Assembly (NCBI GenBank): GCA_964247705.1
Contig: CAXTVQ010000012.1
Span: forward strand, 12,263-76,262
Direction of reading: 5' to 3'
From: LMUY01 sp964247705
GTDB lineage: Bacteria > Pseudomonadota > Alphaproteobacteria > Acetobacterales > Acetobacteraceae
Length of the DNA stretch: 64,000 nucleotides
The notes under the pieces: model-generated
Databases searched by the model: none
Told to the model about the DNA's origin: nothing
What the model saw: the letters and a program-made list of their open reading frames with translations, nothing else
Program-made: the position numbers and the translations under genes
Shown: positions 1-7,584 of the stretch, piece by piece
How positions within the stretch are numbered: the first letter of the stretch is position 1
How the letters are laid out: each line of letters begins with the position of its first letter

Positions 1-163
1 ACACGTCCCGCAAATCGAGCCGGCGCGAGCCGATGCTCCCGTCCCGTGTTGCGGGAATGGCGTCGTGGCGTGTGTTGCTTCGGAGATGGCGCAGCATGTG
101 TCCGCCGATGAAGCCGCTCGCTCCAGTGACTAATACGGGGCTGAGAGAGCCGATCGTTTGCAT
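1..163 (-). CDS. NAD-dependent epimerase/dehydratase, N-terminal fragment
   Basis: Only the first 54 codons are inside the window; the gene runs off the left edge. The protein begins MQTIGSLSPVLVTGASGFIGG, and the GASGFIGG stretch at about residues 14-21 is the glycine-rich NAD(P)-binding turn of extended short-chain dehydrogenases such as nucleotide-sugar epimerases and reductases. This follows a beta strand (PVLVTG), as expected for a Rossmann fold. The substrate cannot be told from this fragment. It is divergent from the SDR gene at 324, with about 160 bp between them. Confidence 0.75.
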   Translation of the reverse strand, partial: MQTIGSLSPVLVTGASGFIGGHMLRHLRSNTRHDAIPATRDGSIGSRRLDLRDV

Positions 164-211
164 GCTGGCTCAGTCTATCACCGAAAGTTGACGGGGAGGT
201 AAATGCCTTAC

Positions 212-229
212 GTTTGGGAAATCCCAAAC
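212..229. promoter_or_regulatory. Short perfect inverted repeat, possible operator
   Basis: The arms GTTTGGG (212-218) and CCCAAAC (223-229) are perfect complements around AAAT. The site is in the space between the divergent epimerase fragment and the SDR gene, where a repressor or activator site would be expected. No family of regulator can be named from it. The rest of the 164-323 spacer holds no other gene I can support except the short leader frame at 271. Confidence 0.3.
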
Positions 230-270
230 ATGCGCCAGTTCGTTGCCCAATGGTTGAACGGAGATCGTGC

Positions 271-327
271 ATGTCACTCGGGAACGGCATTTTGCGGACG
301 GCGCAGCAAGCAGAAGCGCGCCCATGA
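271..327 (+). CDS. Possible 18-residue leader peptide overlapping the SDR start
   Basis: An ATG at 271 is preceded by GGAG at 260-263 with a spacing of 7 nt. It opens an 18-codon frame (MSLGNGILRTAQQAEARP) whose TGA at 325-327 overlaps the ATG of the SDR gene (324) in an ATGA arrangement, the same coupling used throughout this window. The SDR ATG has no good ribosome-binding site of its own, so translational coupling to this small frame would explain its initiation. It could be chance; no homologue is recognised. Confidence 0.3.
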   Translation: MSLGNGILRTAQQAEARP

Positions 328-1100
328 GGATCGACTTGTCTGGGCGAACTGCGGTCGTGACCGGGTCCACCGCCGGCATTGGGCTCGGCATTGCCAAGGG
401 ATTGGCGGAGGCCGGTGCCGCTGTGACGGTGAACGGGCGTACTGCGGACCGGGTAGGGCGCGCTGTCGCCGCGGTGCAGGAGCACGCGCCGGGTTGTCAG
501 GTGAGCGGAGTCGCGGCCGACCTCTCTACTGCGGACGGCGTGGGCGCCCTGGTGCGGCAGGTGCCCAGCGCCGACATCCTGGTCAACAATCTTGGGATCT
601 TCAAACTCCAGCCGTTTCTCGAGATCCCCGATACGGAGTGGCAGCGCTTCTTCGACGCCAATGTCATGAGTGGAGTGCGCATGTCGCGCGCTTATGCGCC
701 CGGGATGGTGGCGAAGGGCTGGGGGCGGATCGTGTTCATCTCGAGCGAGTCGGGGCTGAACATTCCGAAGGACATGGTGCATTACGGCATGACCAAGACG
801 GCGCAGCTCGCAATCTCGCGCGGGTTGGCGGAATCGCTGGCCAACACGGGGGTAACGGTCAACGCCGTGCTGCCCGGGCCTACCGCGTCCGAGGGCGTGG
901 CCGCGATGCTCGGCGCCGAGGACGTCGACGCCGCCGGGCGCAAATTCGTGGCTGAGCACCGCCCGACCTCGTTGATCGGCCGGCTGGCGACGGTCGAGGA
1001 GGTGGCGAACATGGTCGTCTACGCCTGCTCGCCGCAAGCGTCCGCAACGTCGGGCGCCGACTTGCGGGTGGATGGCGGTGTCGTGCGGTCGATCGGATGA
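324..1100 (+). CDS. SDR family NAD(P)-dependent oxidoreductase
   Basis: A 258-residue classical short-chain dehydrogenase/reductase. The cofactor motif TGSTAGIG is at residues 13-20, NNLG (in place of the usual NNAG) at 88-91, a serine at 140/141 and the catalytic Y154-x3-K158 (YGMTK). The C-terminal part has LPGPT and GADLRVDGG, usual near the substrate loop and the end of the fold. The start at 324 is chosen because MRIDLSGRTAVVTG is the family N-terminus; a GTG at 267 would add 19 residues of unlikely sequence. The substrate is unknown. It is soluble and probably acts on a small alcohol or ketone. Confidence 0.85.
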   Translation: MRIDLSGRTAVVTGSTAGIGLGIAKGLAEAGAAVTVNGRTADRVGRAVAAVQEHAPGCQVSGVAADLSTADGVGALVRQVPSADILVNNLGIFKLQPFLEIPDTEWQRFFDANVMSGVRMSRAYAPGMVAKGWGRIVFISSESGLNIPKDMVHYGMTKTAQLAISRGLAESLANTGVTVNAVLPGPTASEGVAAMLGAEDVDAAGRKFVAEHRPTSLIGRLATVEEVANMVVYACSPQASATSGADLRVDGGVVRSIG

Positions 1101-1104
1101 GGCG

Positions 1105-1595
1105 CTAACGGAACCCGGTGATCTCGGCGAGCGTCACCGGGCGAAACTGCCGCACATCCACGCCGACATCGGCCTGACGCGGTAGCGGCTTGAGCCGGCC
1201 ATGGCTGTGGCCGTGCAGGTTCCAGGCGCTACGGCCCATGTCCCGCCACGTTCGGAACGCATAATGGCAGAGCACGAGTAGGGTGCCGTCCAGCACGATC
1301 TCCGCATAGGGCTGCACGCTGGCCCAACCGGGCAGGGCGGCGACGGCGGCCAGATCGTTGTTGCCCGTAACCAAGTGCTTGCGGCCGGGTAGGGCGGCCA
1401 GCAAGCCGGCTGCGTCCACCCGGCGGCCGACTGCGAATCCCCCAGGTGCCAAACGTCGTCCTCGGCGCCCACCACCGCCTGCCATCCTTCCAGCATGGCG
1501 GCATCCATCGCCGGCACTGAGGCAAACGGGCGGTGATACAGGCCGAGCGCGCCGCCGTGGCCGAAATGCGTGTCGGCAGTGAAGAACACGGTCAT
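1105..1595 (-). pseudogene. Metallophosphoesterase (calcineurin-like), frameshifted
   Basis: The gene starts at 1595 with MTVFFTADTHFGH and continues to DDVWHLGD, the first two metal-binding motifs of a small calcineurin-like phosphoesterase resembling the COG4186 group. The frame then fails. The rest of the protein, FAVGRRVDAAG, then GNND, CHYAFRTW and HGHSHG, continues in the next frame and ends at 1105. Adding one base at about 1436-1437 (minus strand GAT-TTC) would restore a continuous protein of about 163 residues. All metal motifs are otherwise intact, so this is either a recent inactivation or a sequencing error. It converges on the SDR gene with 4 bp between the stops. Confidence 0.8.
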
Positions 1596-1621
1596 ACTTT
1601 AGTGCTACCTCTTTGTGCTGA

Positions 1622-2284
1622 TTGTGTGGACGGGCGATCCGTTCCAGGCTTCAAAGTGACGAACACTCACCGAGGAGCAAGGCCATCTGCAAGGATCCCC
1701 GCCTGACCGCTCCGTCGGCCGCGCGCAACCGCGAGCCGATCATGCGCGAACTGCAGCGGTGCCTGCCACAACAGGGGCTGGTGCTCGAGGTGGCGAGTGG
1801 GACGGGGGAGCATGTGAGCTTCTTCGCTGCATCGATGCCAGGGTTGGACTGGCAGCCGACTGACCCCGATGCCGGACGCCGGGCCAGCATCGATGCTTGG
1901 ACGAAGGAGCTGGCCAATGTGCGGCGGGCGGTGCCGCTGGATGCGTCGTCGTCGTCGTGGCCGATGACCAAGGCTGACGCCGTGCTTTGCATCAACATGC
2001 TCCACATTGCCCCGCCGGCAGCAACCAACGGTTTGCTCGCCGGGTCGGGGCGTGTGCTCGGACCGGACGGGGTCCTGGTGATCTACGGCCCGTTCCGGCG
2101 CGTGGGGGAGGCAATGGGTCCGGGCAATGCGACGTTCGACACGGATCTGCGCGCACGCAATCCGGAGTGGGGGCTGCGCTTGCTGGAGGAGGTCGCGGCG
2201 AGTGCGTCGGAGTGCGGATTTTCGGCTCCGGAGGTCGTGGCGATGCCGGCCAACAATCTGACGCTGATCTTTCGGCGGAGTTGA
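1622..2284 (+). CDS. DUF938 family SAM-dependent methyltransferase
   Basis: A 220-residue protein of the DUF938 class I methyltransferase type. The N-terminal APSAARNREPI segment is typical of the family. It is followed by LVLEVASGTGEH (SAM-binding motif I, about residues 54-65), an acidic loop DWQPTDPD, and CINMLHIAP, corresponding to motif IV. The C-terminal NNLTLIFRR closes the sheet. The frame has no ATG at its start: TTG at 1622 is the earliest start and no clear ribosome-binding site precedes it, so the start is uncertain. The methyl acceptor is unknown. Its stop is 5 bp from the convergent copD stop. Confidence 0.8.
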   Translation: MCGRAIRSRLQSDEHSPRSKAICKDPRLTAPSAARNREPIMRELQRCLPQQGLVLEVASGTGEHVSFFAASMPGLDWQPTDPDAGRRASIDAWTKELANVRRAVPLDASSSSWPMTKADAVLCINMLHIAPPAATNGLLAGSGRVLGPDGVLVIYGPFRRVGEAMGPGNATFDTDLRARNPEWGLRLLEEVAASASECGFSAPEVVAMPANNLTLIFRRS

Positions 2285-2289
2285 GGGGC

Positions 2290-3936
2290 TCAGGCCTCCC
2301 GGTAGTTCAACAGCAACAAGCCGCAGAACACGAAGCAAACCGGCCAAACCCAGCCGGCGACCCGGGCGATCCGGCCATCGGCCCGCAGTTCCAGCCACCG
2401 GGCCCACCCCGCCGCGATGCCAGCCAGCGCCAAGGGCGTGTGCGTCAGCTCGATCAACAACTGATCCTTCACGTTGGCGATCGCGTGGGTGTGGGTGAGC
2501 AACAGCGCGCCACCGGCTGCACACAGCAGGGGAAACACCAGCGTGGCCGCCTTCGAACGTAGCCGGCCGGTGCGCACGGCCCATTCGAACACGGCGAAGA
2601 TGACGATCAACAGCACGAACATGCGGTGCTGCAAAACCTCCACGTCCCGCAGCGACTCGATCACGCCGACATAGCCCATCGGCCAAACCTCCGGGTCCGA
2701 CCGGATCAGCAGGAAGGCGGCCAGCCCCAGCAACGTCAGCGGCCAGTGCCGCGCCCAGCGCACGCCGGCCTGGTTCAGGAACGCCAGGCCACCCATCAGC
2801 AGCACGAACAACCCGGCCCAGTGGTGGTTGTACTCGCTCCACGCAATGTCCGCAGCGTTGCGCGGCGACAACTCGCCGGAGCCAGGGATGGATGCGGGAG
2901 GCGCCTGCTTGGCCTGCTGCGCTGCCTGGGCGTCCAGCGTGTTCTGTAGCGAGAGCAGCGCGAGGCTGTTCAGATCGGGCGACGTCATGCGCGGCCAGGC
3001 CGGGGTGTTGCGCTGCGCGATCTCGGCCCAAGATGCGCGATCCTGGGTAAGATCGATGCCTGGGGGCACGGACGTCAGCGAGGCGGCGGCGAAGAAGATC
3101 GAGATGCCGATCCCCACCTCCACCTCGGCGAAGCGCTTCATCCGCAGCACGGAGGTGCCGGGATTGCTCCGCAGCCGCTCGGTGGTGAGGAAGTTGCCGA
3201 GGCCGAGCAGCAGCAAGGCGCCGAACATCGCGATCTTGGCGCCGACCATGACACCATAGGCAGTGCCGTACGCGGCACTCCAAGAGCCGATGTAGAACAC
3301 GCTCATCACGCTGCCTGACAGCAGGATGCAGCCTACTCCAACCATGGACATGCGCGAGAACCGTGCCCCGACGCGGCGCCATGATGCGCCGTCATTCACC
3401 CGGGCAAGGGCCATGAGGAAGGCGGGTATGCCGCCGACCCAGATCGCGGCGCCCAGTTGGTGCAGCGCCTCCACCGCCAGCAACGGCAGGCTGTATTCCA
3501 TCCGCGCGGCGGCGTGGGTGGACAGCGTCGCTGCGGCGAGTTCGACGGCGCCGAGGGCCAGGAGCAAAGCCGCCGGGGTACGACGCCAGAACAGCAGGCA
3601 AAGCGCCAACAGCAGCGCGGCGGCACATTTCACCAGCCCCGCCTGCGCGAAAGCCGCGCCCAGCACGTTCAGCAGCGAGAGGTCCACCGTGTCGATCAGC
3701 ACGGAGGCCTGCAGCCCGAGCGTCAGCCCTTCGCATACCACCAGGGCCACGGCCGCCCAGCCCGCGACGATGCGGGTGACCCGTGCGATGCCCTCGCCAC
3801 CGGGCAGCTCGAGCGCGAACGGGCGCGCCAGCAACACCAGGAACAGGACGCCGCCGAGCGCCATGGATTGGCTGAGGATCACCAGCCCGTGGAGGATGAT
3901 CTCCAGGTAGCCGAACAGGTCGACGAGAAGCGACAT
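2290..3936 (-). CDS. copD: CopD family copper resistance/import membrane protein
   Basis: A 548-residue polytopic inner-membrane protein. Hydrophobic helices run from the N-terminus (HGLVILSQSMALGGVLFLVLLA) to the C-terminus, with a longer non-membrane section at about residues 280-350. The family assignment rests on the multi-helix pattern with conserved His residues (HGL, HQLGAAIWVGG) and on the neighbour: a CopC periplasmic copper protein lies just upstream on the same strand. CopC and CopD are known to work together in periplasmic copper handling or copper uptake. The 104-nt gap from copC holds two strong hairpins, so expression may be tuned between the genes. Confidence 0.8.
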   Translation of the reverse strand: MSLLVDLFGYLEIILHGLVILSQSMALGGVLFLVLLARPFALELPGGEGIARVTRIVAGWAAVALVVCEGLTLGLQASVLIDTVDLSLLNVLGAAFAQAGLVKCAAALLLALCLLFWRRTPAALLLALGAVELAAATLSTHAAARMEYSLPLLAVEALHQLGAAIWVGGIPAFLMALARVNDGASWRRVGARFSRMSMVGVGCILLSGSVMSVFYIGSWSAAYGTAYGVMVGAKIAMFGALLLLGLGNFLTTERLRSNPGTSVLRMKRFAEVEVGIGISIFFAAASLTSVPPGIDLTQDRASWAEIAQRNTPAWPRMTSPDLNSLALLSLQNTLDAQAAQQAKQAPPASIPGSGELSPRNAADIAWSEYNHHWAGLFVLLMGGLAFLNQAGVRWARHWPLTLLGLAAFLLIRSDPEVWPMGYVGVIESLRDVEVLQHRMFVLLIVIFAVFEWAVRTGRLRSKAATLVFPLLCAAGGALLLTHTHAIANVKDQLLIELTHTPLALAGIAAGWARWLELRADGRIARVAGWVWPVCFVFCGLLLLNYREA

Positions 3937-3950
3937 TTACTGGTCCGATA

Positions 3951-3974
3951 CCAACGGGCACTTCAGCCCGTTGG
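3951..3974. promoter_or_regulatory. Perfect 9-bp hairpin ahead of copD
   Basis: CCAACGGGC (3951-3959) and GCCCGTTGG (3966-3974) are perfect complements around a 6-nt loop. On the minus-strand mRNA this hairpin ends 14 nt before the copD ATG, close to where the ribosome-binding site should lie. No good Shine-Dalgarno is visible there. It may limit copD translation or protect the transcript. Confidence 0.45.
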
Positions 3975-4000
3975 CTGATCCGGCCCAGCAAAACACCATA

Positions 4001-4023
4001 GTGCTCCGACGTAAGCGGAGCAC
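4001..4023. terminator. Hairpin just after copC, terminator or attenuator
   Basis: GTGCTCCG (4001-4008) and CGGAGCAC (4016-4023) are perfect complements with a 7-nt loop; a further partial copy, CCGGAGCAC, lies at 4033-4041. On the minus-strand transcript the stem is followed by TATGGTGTTTTG, a weak T-run. It could partly terminate transcription after copC and so lower copD relative to copC. Confidence 0.4.
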
Positions 4024-4040
4024 CTGTCCGAGCCGGAGCA

Positions 4041-4391
4041 CTACGGCGCAGTCACGGTGAAGGGCACGTCACCACGGGTGATATGGCCATCCACGGCGAG
4101 CACCTGCCAGTGAACGGTGTAGTCACCGGGCGCCAGCGTCGTTGTCGTGGTCATGATGTCGGGCGGTCCGGAATCGTCGATCGGCAGCTTGGTCTGCGTC
4201 TTGTCGGCGGTGACGAGGGTGAGGCGAGACCGATCCCGGTCGATGCGGGAATTGAATTTCAGCGTCACCGCCTCCTGCCCTGCAGGCACGCTGCCCCCGA
4301 CTGCGGGCGTGCTATCGATCAGGATCGCATGAGCCTCTGCCGATATGGTCCAAAGGCAAAATAGGAAGGAAAGTACCGCTGCCTGTTTCAT
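4041..4391 (-). CDS. copC: CopC domain periplasmic copper-binding protein
   Basis: A 116-residue secreted protein with a signal peptide (MKQAAVLSFLFCLWTISAEA) cut before HAILIDSTPA. An N-terminal histidine on the mature chain is a known Cu(II) ligand in CopC proteins, and a second histidine is found in DGHITRGD near the C-terminus. The remainder fits the small beta-sandwich of the family (VTLKFNSRID, GDYTVHWQVLAVDGH). It is encoded upstream of copD on the same strand. The likely role is to bind copper in the periplasm and pass it to CopD. Confidence 0.88.
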   Translation of the reverse strand: MKQAAVLSFLFCLWTISAEAHAILIDSTPAVGGSVPAGQEAVTLKFNSRIDRDRSRLTLVTADKTQTKLPIDDSGPPDIMTTTTTLAPGDYTVHWQVLAVDGHITRGDVPFTVTAP

Positions 4392-4436
4392 GGCGTGCGG
4401 CGTCTAGCGCCAGGCTGCGAAGCTGTCCATGGTCCT

Positions 4437-4895
4437 ATGATGGTTGACACACAATCAAGCTCCCCGATCGCTCGAACCTGCGCCAGTCGGGCAGATTTCA
4501 CCACCTTTCGGCCGGTCACCACGCGGTGGGCCGACAATGACGTATTCGGCCACGTGAACAACGCGACCTACTACGCGTATTTCGACACGGCGGTGACCGG
4601 ATGGCTGGCCGAACGCCGCCTGATCGGGTTGCAGGACGGCCCGATGTGGATGGTGGCCGAGACGATGTGCCGCTTCCTGGGCGAGGTGGCGTTTCCGGAC
4701 CTGGTGACGGTCGGCATGCGGCTCGGGCGTCTGGGGTCGAGTTCGGTGCGCTACGAACTGGCGGTGTTCCGCGGCGACGCCGACACGGCGGCAGCGCAAG
4801 GCCACCTCGTCCACGTGCATGTGGACCGCGTGACCCGGCGCCCGCAGCCGGTGCCCGAACCGGTCCGAGCCATGCTGCTGGAGCTTTCGGCGTAG
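4437..4895 (+). CDS. Acyl-CoA thioesterase, 4HBT hotdog fold
   Basis: A 152-residue hotdog-fold thioesterase. The block RWADNDVFGHVNNATYYAYF at about residues 30-49 is the 4-hydroxybenzoyl-CoA thioesterase type active site, with the catalytic aspartate and the HVNN segment. The middle helix (YFDTAVTGWL) and the strand FLGEVAFPDLVTVGMRL follow as expected. The ATG at 4437 (or 4440) is preferred to one at 4395, which would add 14 unlikely residues. The substrate is an acyl-CoA that cannot be specified. It is divergent from copC and may form a transcription unit with the SDR and amidase genes downstream. Confidence 0.85.
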   Translation: MMVDTQSSSPIARTCASRADFTTFRPVTTRWADNDVFGHVNNATYYAYFDTAVTGWLAERRLIGLQDGPMWMVAETMCRFLGEVAFPDLVTVGMRLGRLGSSSVRYELAVFRGDADTAAAQGHLVHVHVDRVTRRPQPVPEPVRAMLLELSA

Positions 4896-4934
4896 CGGGG
4901 TAAGCTCACGCGCTCACTCAGCGGGATCATAACG

Positions 4935-5717
4935 ATGGACATGGGATTGCACGGCCGCACGGCCCTGGTTTGCGCCGCCAGCAAGGGGCTTGGCCGGGCC
5001 TGTGCCATGGCGCTGGCGCGGGAAGGGGTAAGCGTCACCATCACCGCCCGCGCTGCCGAGACGCTGGAGCAGACCGCGGCCGAGATCCGCGGGGCAACGG
5101 GCGCCACCGTCACCGCCGTGCCAGGGGACATCACGACCGAGGCCGGCCGGGCGGCGGCGCTGGCGGCGTGCCCGCAGCCGGACATCCTGGTCAACAATGC
5201 CGGCGGCCCGCCCCCGGGCGACTTCCGCGACTGGGAGCGGGCGGACTGGATCCGCGCGCTGGACGCCAATATGCTGACGCCGATCGCGCTGATCAAAGCG
5301 GTGGTGGACGGCATGACCCATCGCCGGTTCGGCCGCATCGTCAACATCACCTCGGCGTCGGTGAAGTCCCCGATCCCAACGCTCGGCATGAGCAACGGCG
5401 CGCGGGCGGGGTTGACCGGGTTCGTTGGCGGGCTGGCGCGGCAGGTGGCGCGGCATAACGTCACGATCAACAACCTGCTGCCGGGTCCGTTCCTGACCGA
5501 CCGGCTGCGCGCCAACAGCGCAGCGGCCGCTGCCAAGGCCGGACGCAGCGTGGAGGAGGAGATCGCCGCCCGCATGACCGCAACGCCGGCGCAGCGTGCG
5601 GGGGACCCGGCGGAGTTCGGCGACGCGTGCGTTTTCTTGTGCGCAGCCGGCTCCGGGTTCATCGTCGGCCAGAACCTGCTGCTGGACGGCGGCGCCTTCA
5701 ACGCCACGATGGGGTAA
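4935..5717 (+). CDS. SDR family protein with altered catalytic site
   Basis: A 260-residue short-chain dehydrogenase-like protein similar to beta-ketoacyl reductases. The cofactor turn is CAASKGLG (residues 13-20), departing from TGxxxGIG, and NNAG is at 87-90. A serine is present at 140, but the YxxxK pair is replaced by S153-N-G-A-R157. A group of BKR-like SDRs without the classical tetrad is known, so this is probably a natural divergent subgroup rather than decay; the remaining sequence is well preserved (LPGPFLTDR, GQNLLLDGG). The reaction is unknown. The stop is 5 nt before the amidase start, which suggests one operon. Confidence 0.8.
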   Translation: MDMGLHGRTALVCAASKGLGRACAMALAREGVSVTITARAAETLEQTAAEIRGATGATVTAVPGDITTEAGRAAALAACPQPDILVNNAGGPPPGDFRDWERADWIRALDANMLTPIALIKAVVDGMTHRRFGRIVNITSASVKSPIPTLGMSNGARAGLTGFVGGLARQVARHNVTINNLLPGPFLTDRLRANSAAAAAKAGRSVEEEIAARMTATPAQRAGDPAEFGDACVFLCAAGSGFIVGQNLLLDGGAFNATMG

Positions 5718-5722
5718 TCGGG

Positions 5723-7156
5723 ATGGACCTGTCCTTCGCCTCCGCCAGCTTCCTCGCTGCCGCGGTGCGCAACCGCCAAGTCGGCTGCCTCGAACTGCTG
5801 AACCATTTCATCGGGCGTGTCGAACGGTTCGATGGCGCGCTGAATGCCGTCGTGGTGCGCGATTTCGAGCGGGCGCGGGCGCGGGCGGCCGCACTCGATA
5901 GCGGGCCGCTCACGGGGCCGCTGCACGGTGTGCCGATGACGGTGAAGGAAAGCTTCAACGTTGCCGGGCTGCCGACGAGTTGGGGCATCCCCGAGTATCA
6001 CGGCAAGATCGCGGAGCGGAACGCGCTGGCGGTGGACCGGCTGCTGGCCGCAGGCGCCGTGATCTTCGGCAAGACCAACGTGCCGATCCGGCTCGGCGAG
6101 TGGCAGAGCTTCAACGCCAATTACGGCCGCACCAACAACCCGTGGGATCTGGAGACGACGCCGGGCGGCTCCTCCGGCGGCTCGGCGGCGGCGGTCGCGG
6201 CGGGGCTGACGGGGCTCGAGGCGGGCAGCGACATCGGCGGCTCGGTGCGCCAGCCGGCCCATGCGTGCGGCGTGTTCGGCCACAAGCCGACGCACGCGTT
6301 GCTGCCGCTGTATGGGCATGCGCTGGCGGAGAATGCGGCGGGGACGGACATCTCGGTCATCGGTCCGCTGGCCCGCTCGGCCGAGGACCTGGCGCTGGCG
6401 CTGGACGTGTTGGCGGGCCCGGATGAGGCGGAGACGGCGATGCGGTTCCAGTTGCCGCCGCCGCGCGTGCCGGGGCTGAAGGGGCTGCGCGTTGCCGTTT
6501 GGGCGGAGCAGCCAGGCCAGATCACCGACCCGGCGATCACCGCCTCCCTGCTGGAATTGGCGACGGCGCTGGAGCGGGAAGGGGCCGTGGTGGACCGGTT
6601 CGCCCGGCCCGGCTTCGACGTGGAGGACGCGTATTGGCTCTACCTCAAGCTGCTGTTCGCGGCGTTGAGCGGGCGGGCCACCGAAGAGGACCGCGAGCGC
6701 ACCCGCGCCCGCCTGCGCGCTCTGCCGCCGGGTGACCGTAGCGCCAATGCGGTGATGATGAGCGCGGTGGACATGACCCATGCCGAGTGGTTGGGCCTGA
6801 ACGAGCGGCGCCACCGGGTGCGCCGGGCGTGGGGGGCATTCTTCCAGGATTGGGACGTGCTGCTGTGCCCGGTGCTGGGTGCGCCGACGTGGAAGCACAT
6901 GACGGAGGGTGATGTGTCCGCCCGGCGCCTGGTCGTGGGCGGGCAGGACGTTTCGTACAATGACCTGCTGTTCTGGGCGGGCATCACGTGCGGGTTCCAC
7001 TTGCCGGCAAGTGTCGCGCCGCTCGCGCTGACGGCGGGCGGGCTGCCGTATGGCGTACAGATCGTTGGGCCGTTGTACGGGGACCGTATGACGATTGCGG
7101 TTGCGGGGTGGCTGGAGCGAGCCTGGCGGGGGTTTGTGCCGCCGCCGGGTTACTGA
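5723..7156 (+). CDS. Amidase signature family hydrolase
   Basis: A 477-residue amidase-signature enzyme. The catalytic triad is visible: K75 (PMTVKES), the cis-serine S150/151 in TTPGGSSGGS, and the nucleophile S174 in GSDIGGSVR. The family hydrolyses amide bonds in small molecules or carries out related transfers; the substrate here is not evident. The start at 5723 (MDLSFASAS) is 5 nt after the SDR stop. A frame extended upstream would only read the SDR gene in another frame. No signal peptide is seen, so it is cytoplasmic. A palindromic repeat follows the stop directly. Confidence 0.9.
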   Translation: MDLSFASASFLAAAVRNRQVGCLELLNHFIGRVERFDGALNAVVVRDFERARARAAALDSGPLTGPLHGVPMTVKESFNVAGLPTSWGIPEYHGKIAERNALAVDRLLAAGAVIFGKTNVPIRLGEWQSFNANYGRTNNPWDLETTPGGSSGGSAAAVAAGLTGLEAGSDIGGSVRQPAHACGVFGHKPTHALLPLYGHALAENAAGTDISVIGPLARSAEDLALALDVLAGPDEAETAMRFQLPPPRVPGLKGLRVAVWAEQPGQITDPAITASLLELATALEREGAVVDRFARPGFDVEDAYWLYLKLLFAALSGRATEEDRERTRARLRALPPGDRSANAVMMSAVDMTHAEWLGLNERRHRVRRAWGAFFQDWDVLLCPVLGAPTWKHMTEGDVSARRLVVGGQDVSYNDLLFWAGITCGFHLPASVAPLALTAGGLPYGVQIVGPLYGDRMTIAVAGWLERAWRGFVPPPGY

Positions 7157-7157
7157 C

Positions 7158-7257
7158 GCCTCTGCCCTTCTCGGGGGAGGGACGGGTGCCACGGCGGATA
7201 CCCTGAGCGCGTGCACTCCTCCCCCCGATCCCCTCCCTCAAGGGGAGGGGGAAAAGG
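7158..7257. repeat. GC-rich palindromic repeat, intergenic copy
   Basis: The right arm (7214-7257) reads CACTCCTCCCCCCGATCCCC then TCCCTCAAGGGGAGGG; its reverse complement matches the left arm of the copy at 37628-37670 almost base for base. The left arm (about 7159-7189) is more degraded. The two arms face each other across about 24 nt. It lies between the convergent amidase and DUF1328 genes and could act as a two-way terminator here. Confidence 0.7.
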
Positions 7258-7263
7258 TCTGCC

Positions 7264-7434
7264 CTACAGCGCGTTGATGCCGGCAATCGCCAGCACGACG
7301 AACAGCAGGAAAATCGCGATGGCGATGAAGAAGAAGATCTTGGCAATCCCCGCCGTGGCCGCAGACAGGCCGCTGAAACCGAAGAAGCCGGCGATGACCG
7401 AGATCACGGCGAAAATCAAAGCGTAGCGAAGCAT
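7264..7434 (-). CDS. DUF1328 small membrane protein
   Basis: A 56-residue protein starting MLRYALIFAVISVIAGFFGF and made of two hydrophobic helices joined by a short glycine/alanine-rich turn (SGLSAATAGIAK). This is the pattern of the DUF1328 (YtjA-like) inner-membrane peptides, usually 50-60 residues. The frame is open upstream to 7479, but MLRYALIF is the family N-terminus. The molecular function is unknown; some relatives are induced by stress. It is divergent from the solute-binding protein gene. Confidence 0.85.
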   Translation of the reverse strand: MLRYALIFAVISVIAGFFGFSGLSAATAGIAKIFFFIAIAIFLLFVVLAIAGINAL

Positions 7435-7545
7435 GGCGGTGGCTCCTGTGCGCGGCGTCCATCGCCGTTGCCGGGTCAACGCGGGCCAAACGTGATCGTT
7501 GCCGGTCCATCATCTTAGCTGCGGTTGCTTGTTGGCCAAGCTCTG

Positions 7546-7579
7546 GAACCCTAGACTCCGCATCGGTGTCCGAGGGTTC
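7546..7579. repeat. Inverted repeat before the solute-binding protein gene
   Basis: GAACCCT (7546-7552) and AGGGTTC (7573-7579) are perfect complements separated by 20 nt; the right arm ends 5 nt before the ATG at 7585. It could be an operator or a 5'-UTR hairpin covering the ribosome-binding region. The remainder of the 7435-7584 spacer presumably carries the divergent promoters, but I cannot assign boxes with confidence. Confidence 0.3.
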
Positions 7580-7584
7580 GAGCG

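Noticed and set aside
203..955. A 250-codon plus-strand frame with a strong SD at its ATG
   Set aside because: From about residue 35 it only reads the SDR gene in another frame; the first residues (MPYVWEIPNMRQFV) match nothing I recognise. The SD is noted in the leader-peptide finding.
1667..3382. A 571-codon minus-strand open frame
   Set aside because: It covers the DUF938 gene antisense and copD in another frame and is rich in Arg/Pro with no motif, a shadow caused by high GC.
4751..7216. An 821-codon minus-strand open frame
   Set aside because: It is antisense to the thioesterase, SDR and amidase genes, which have clear catalytic motifs; its translation is Arg/Gln/His-rich without domains.
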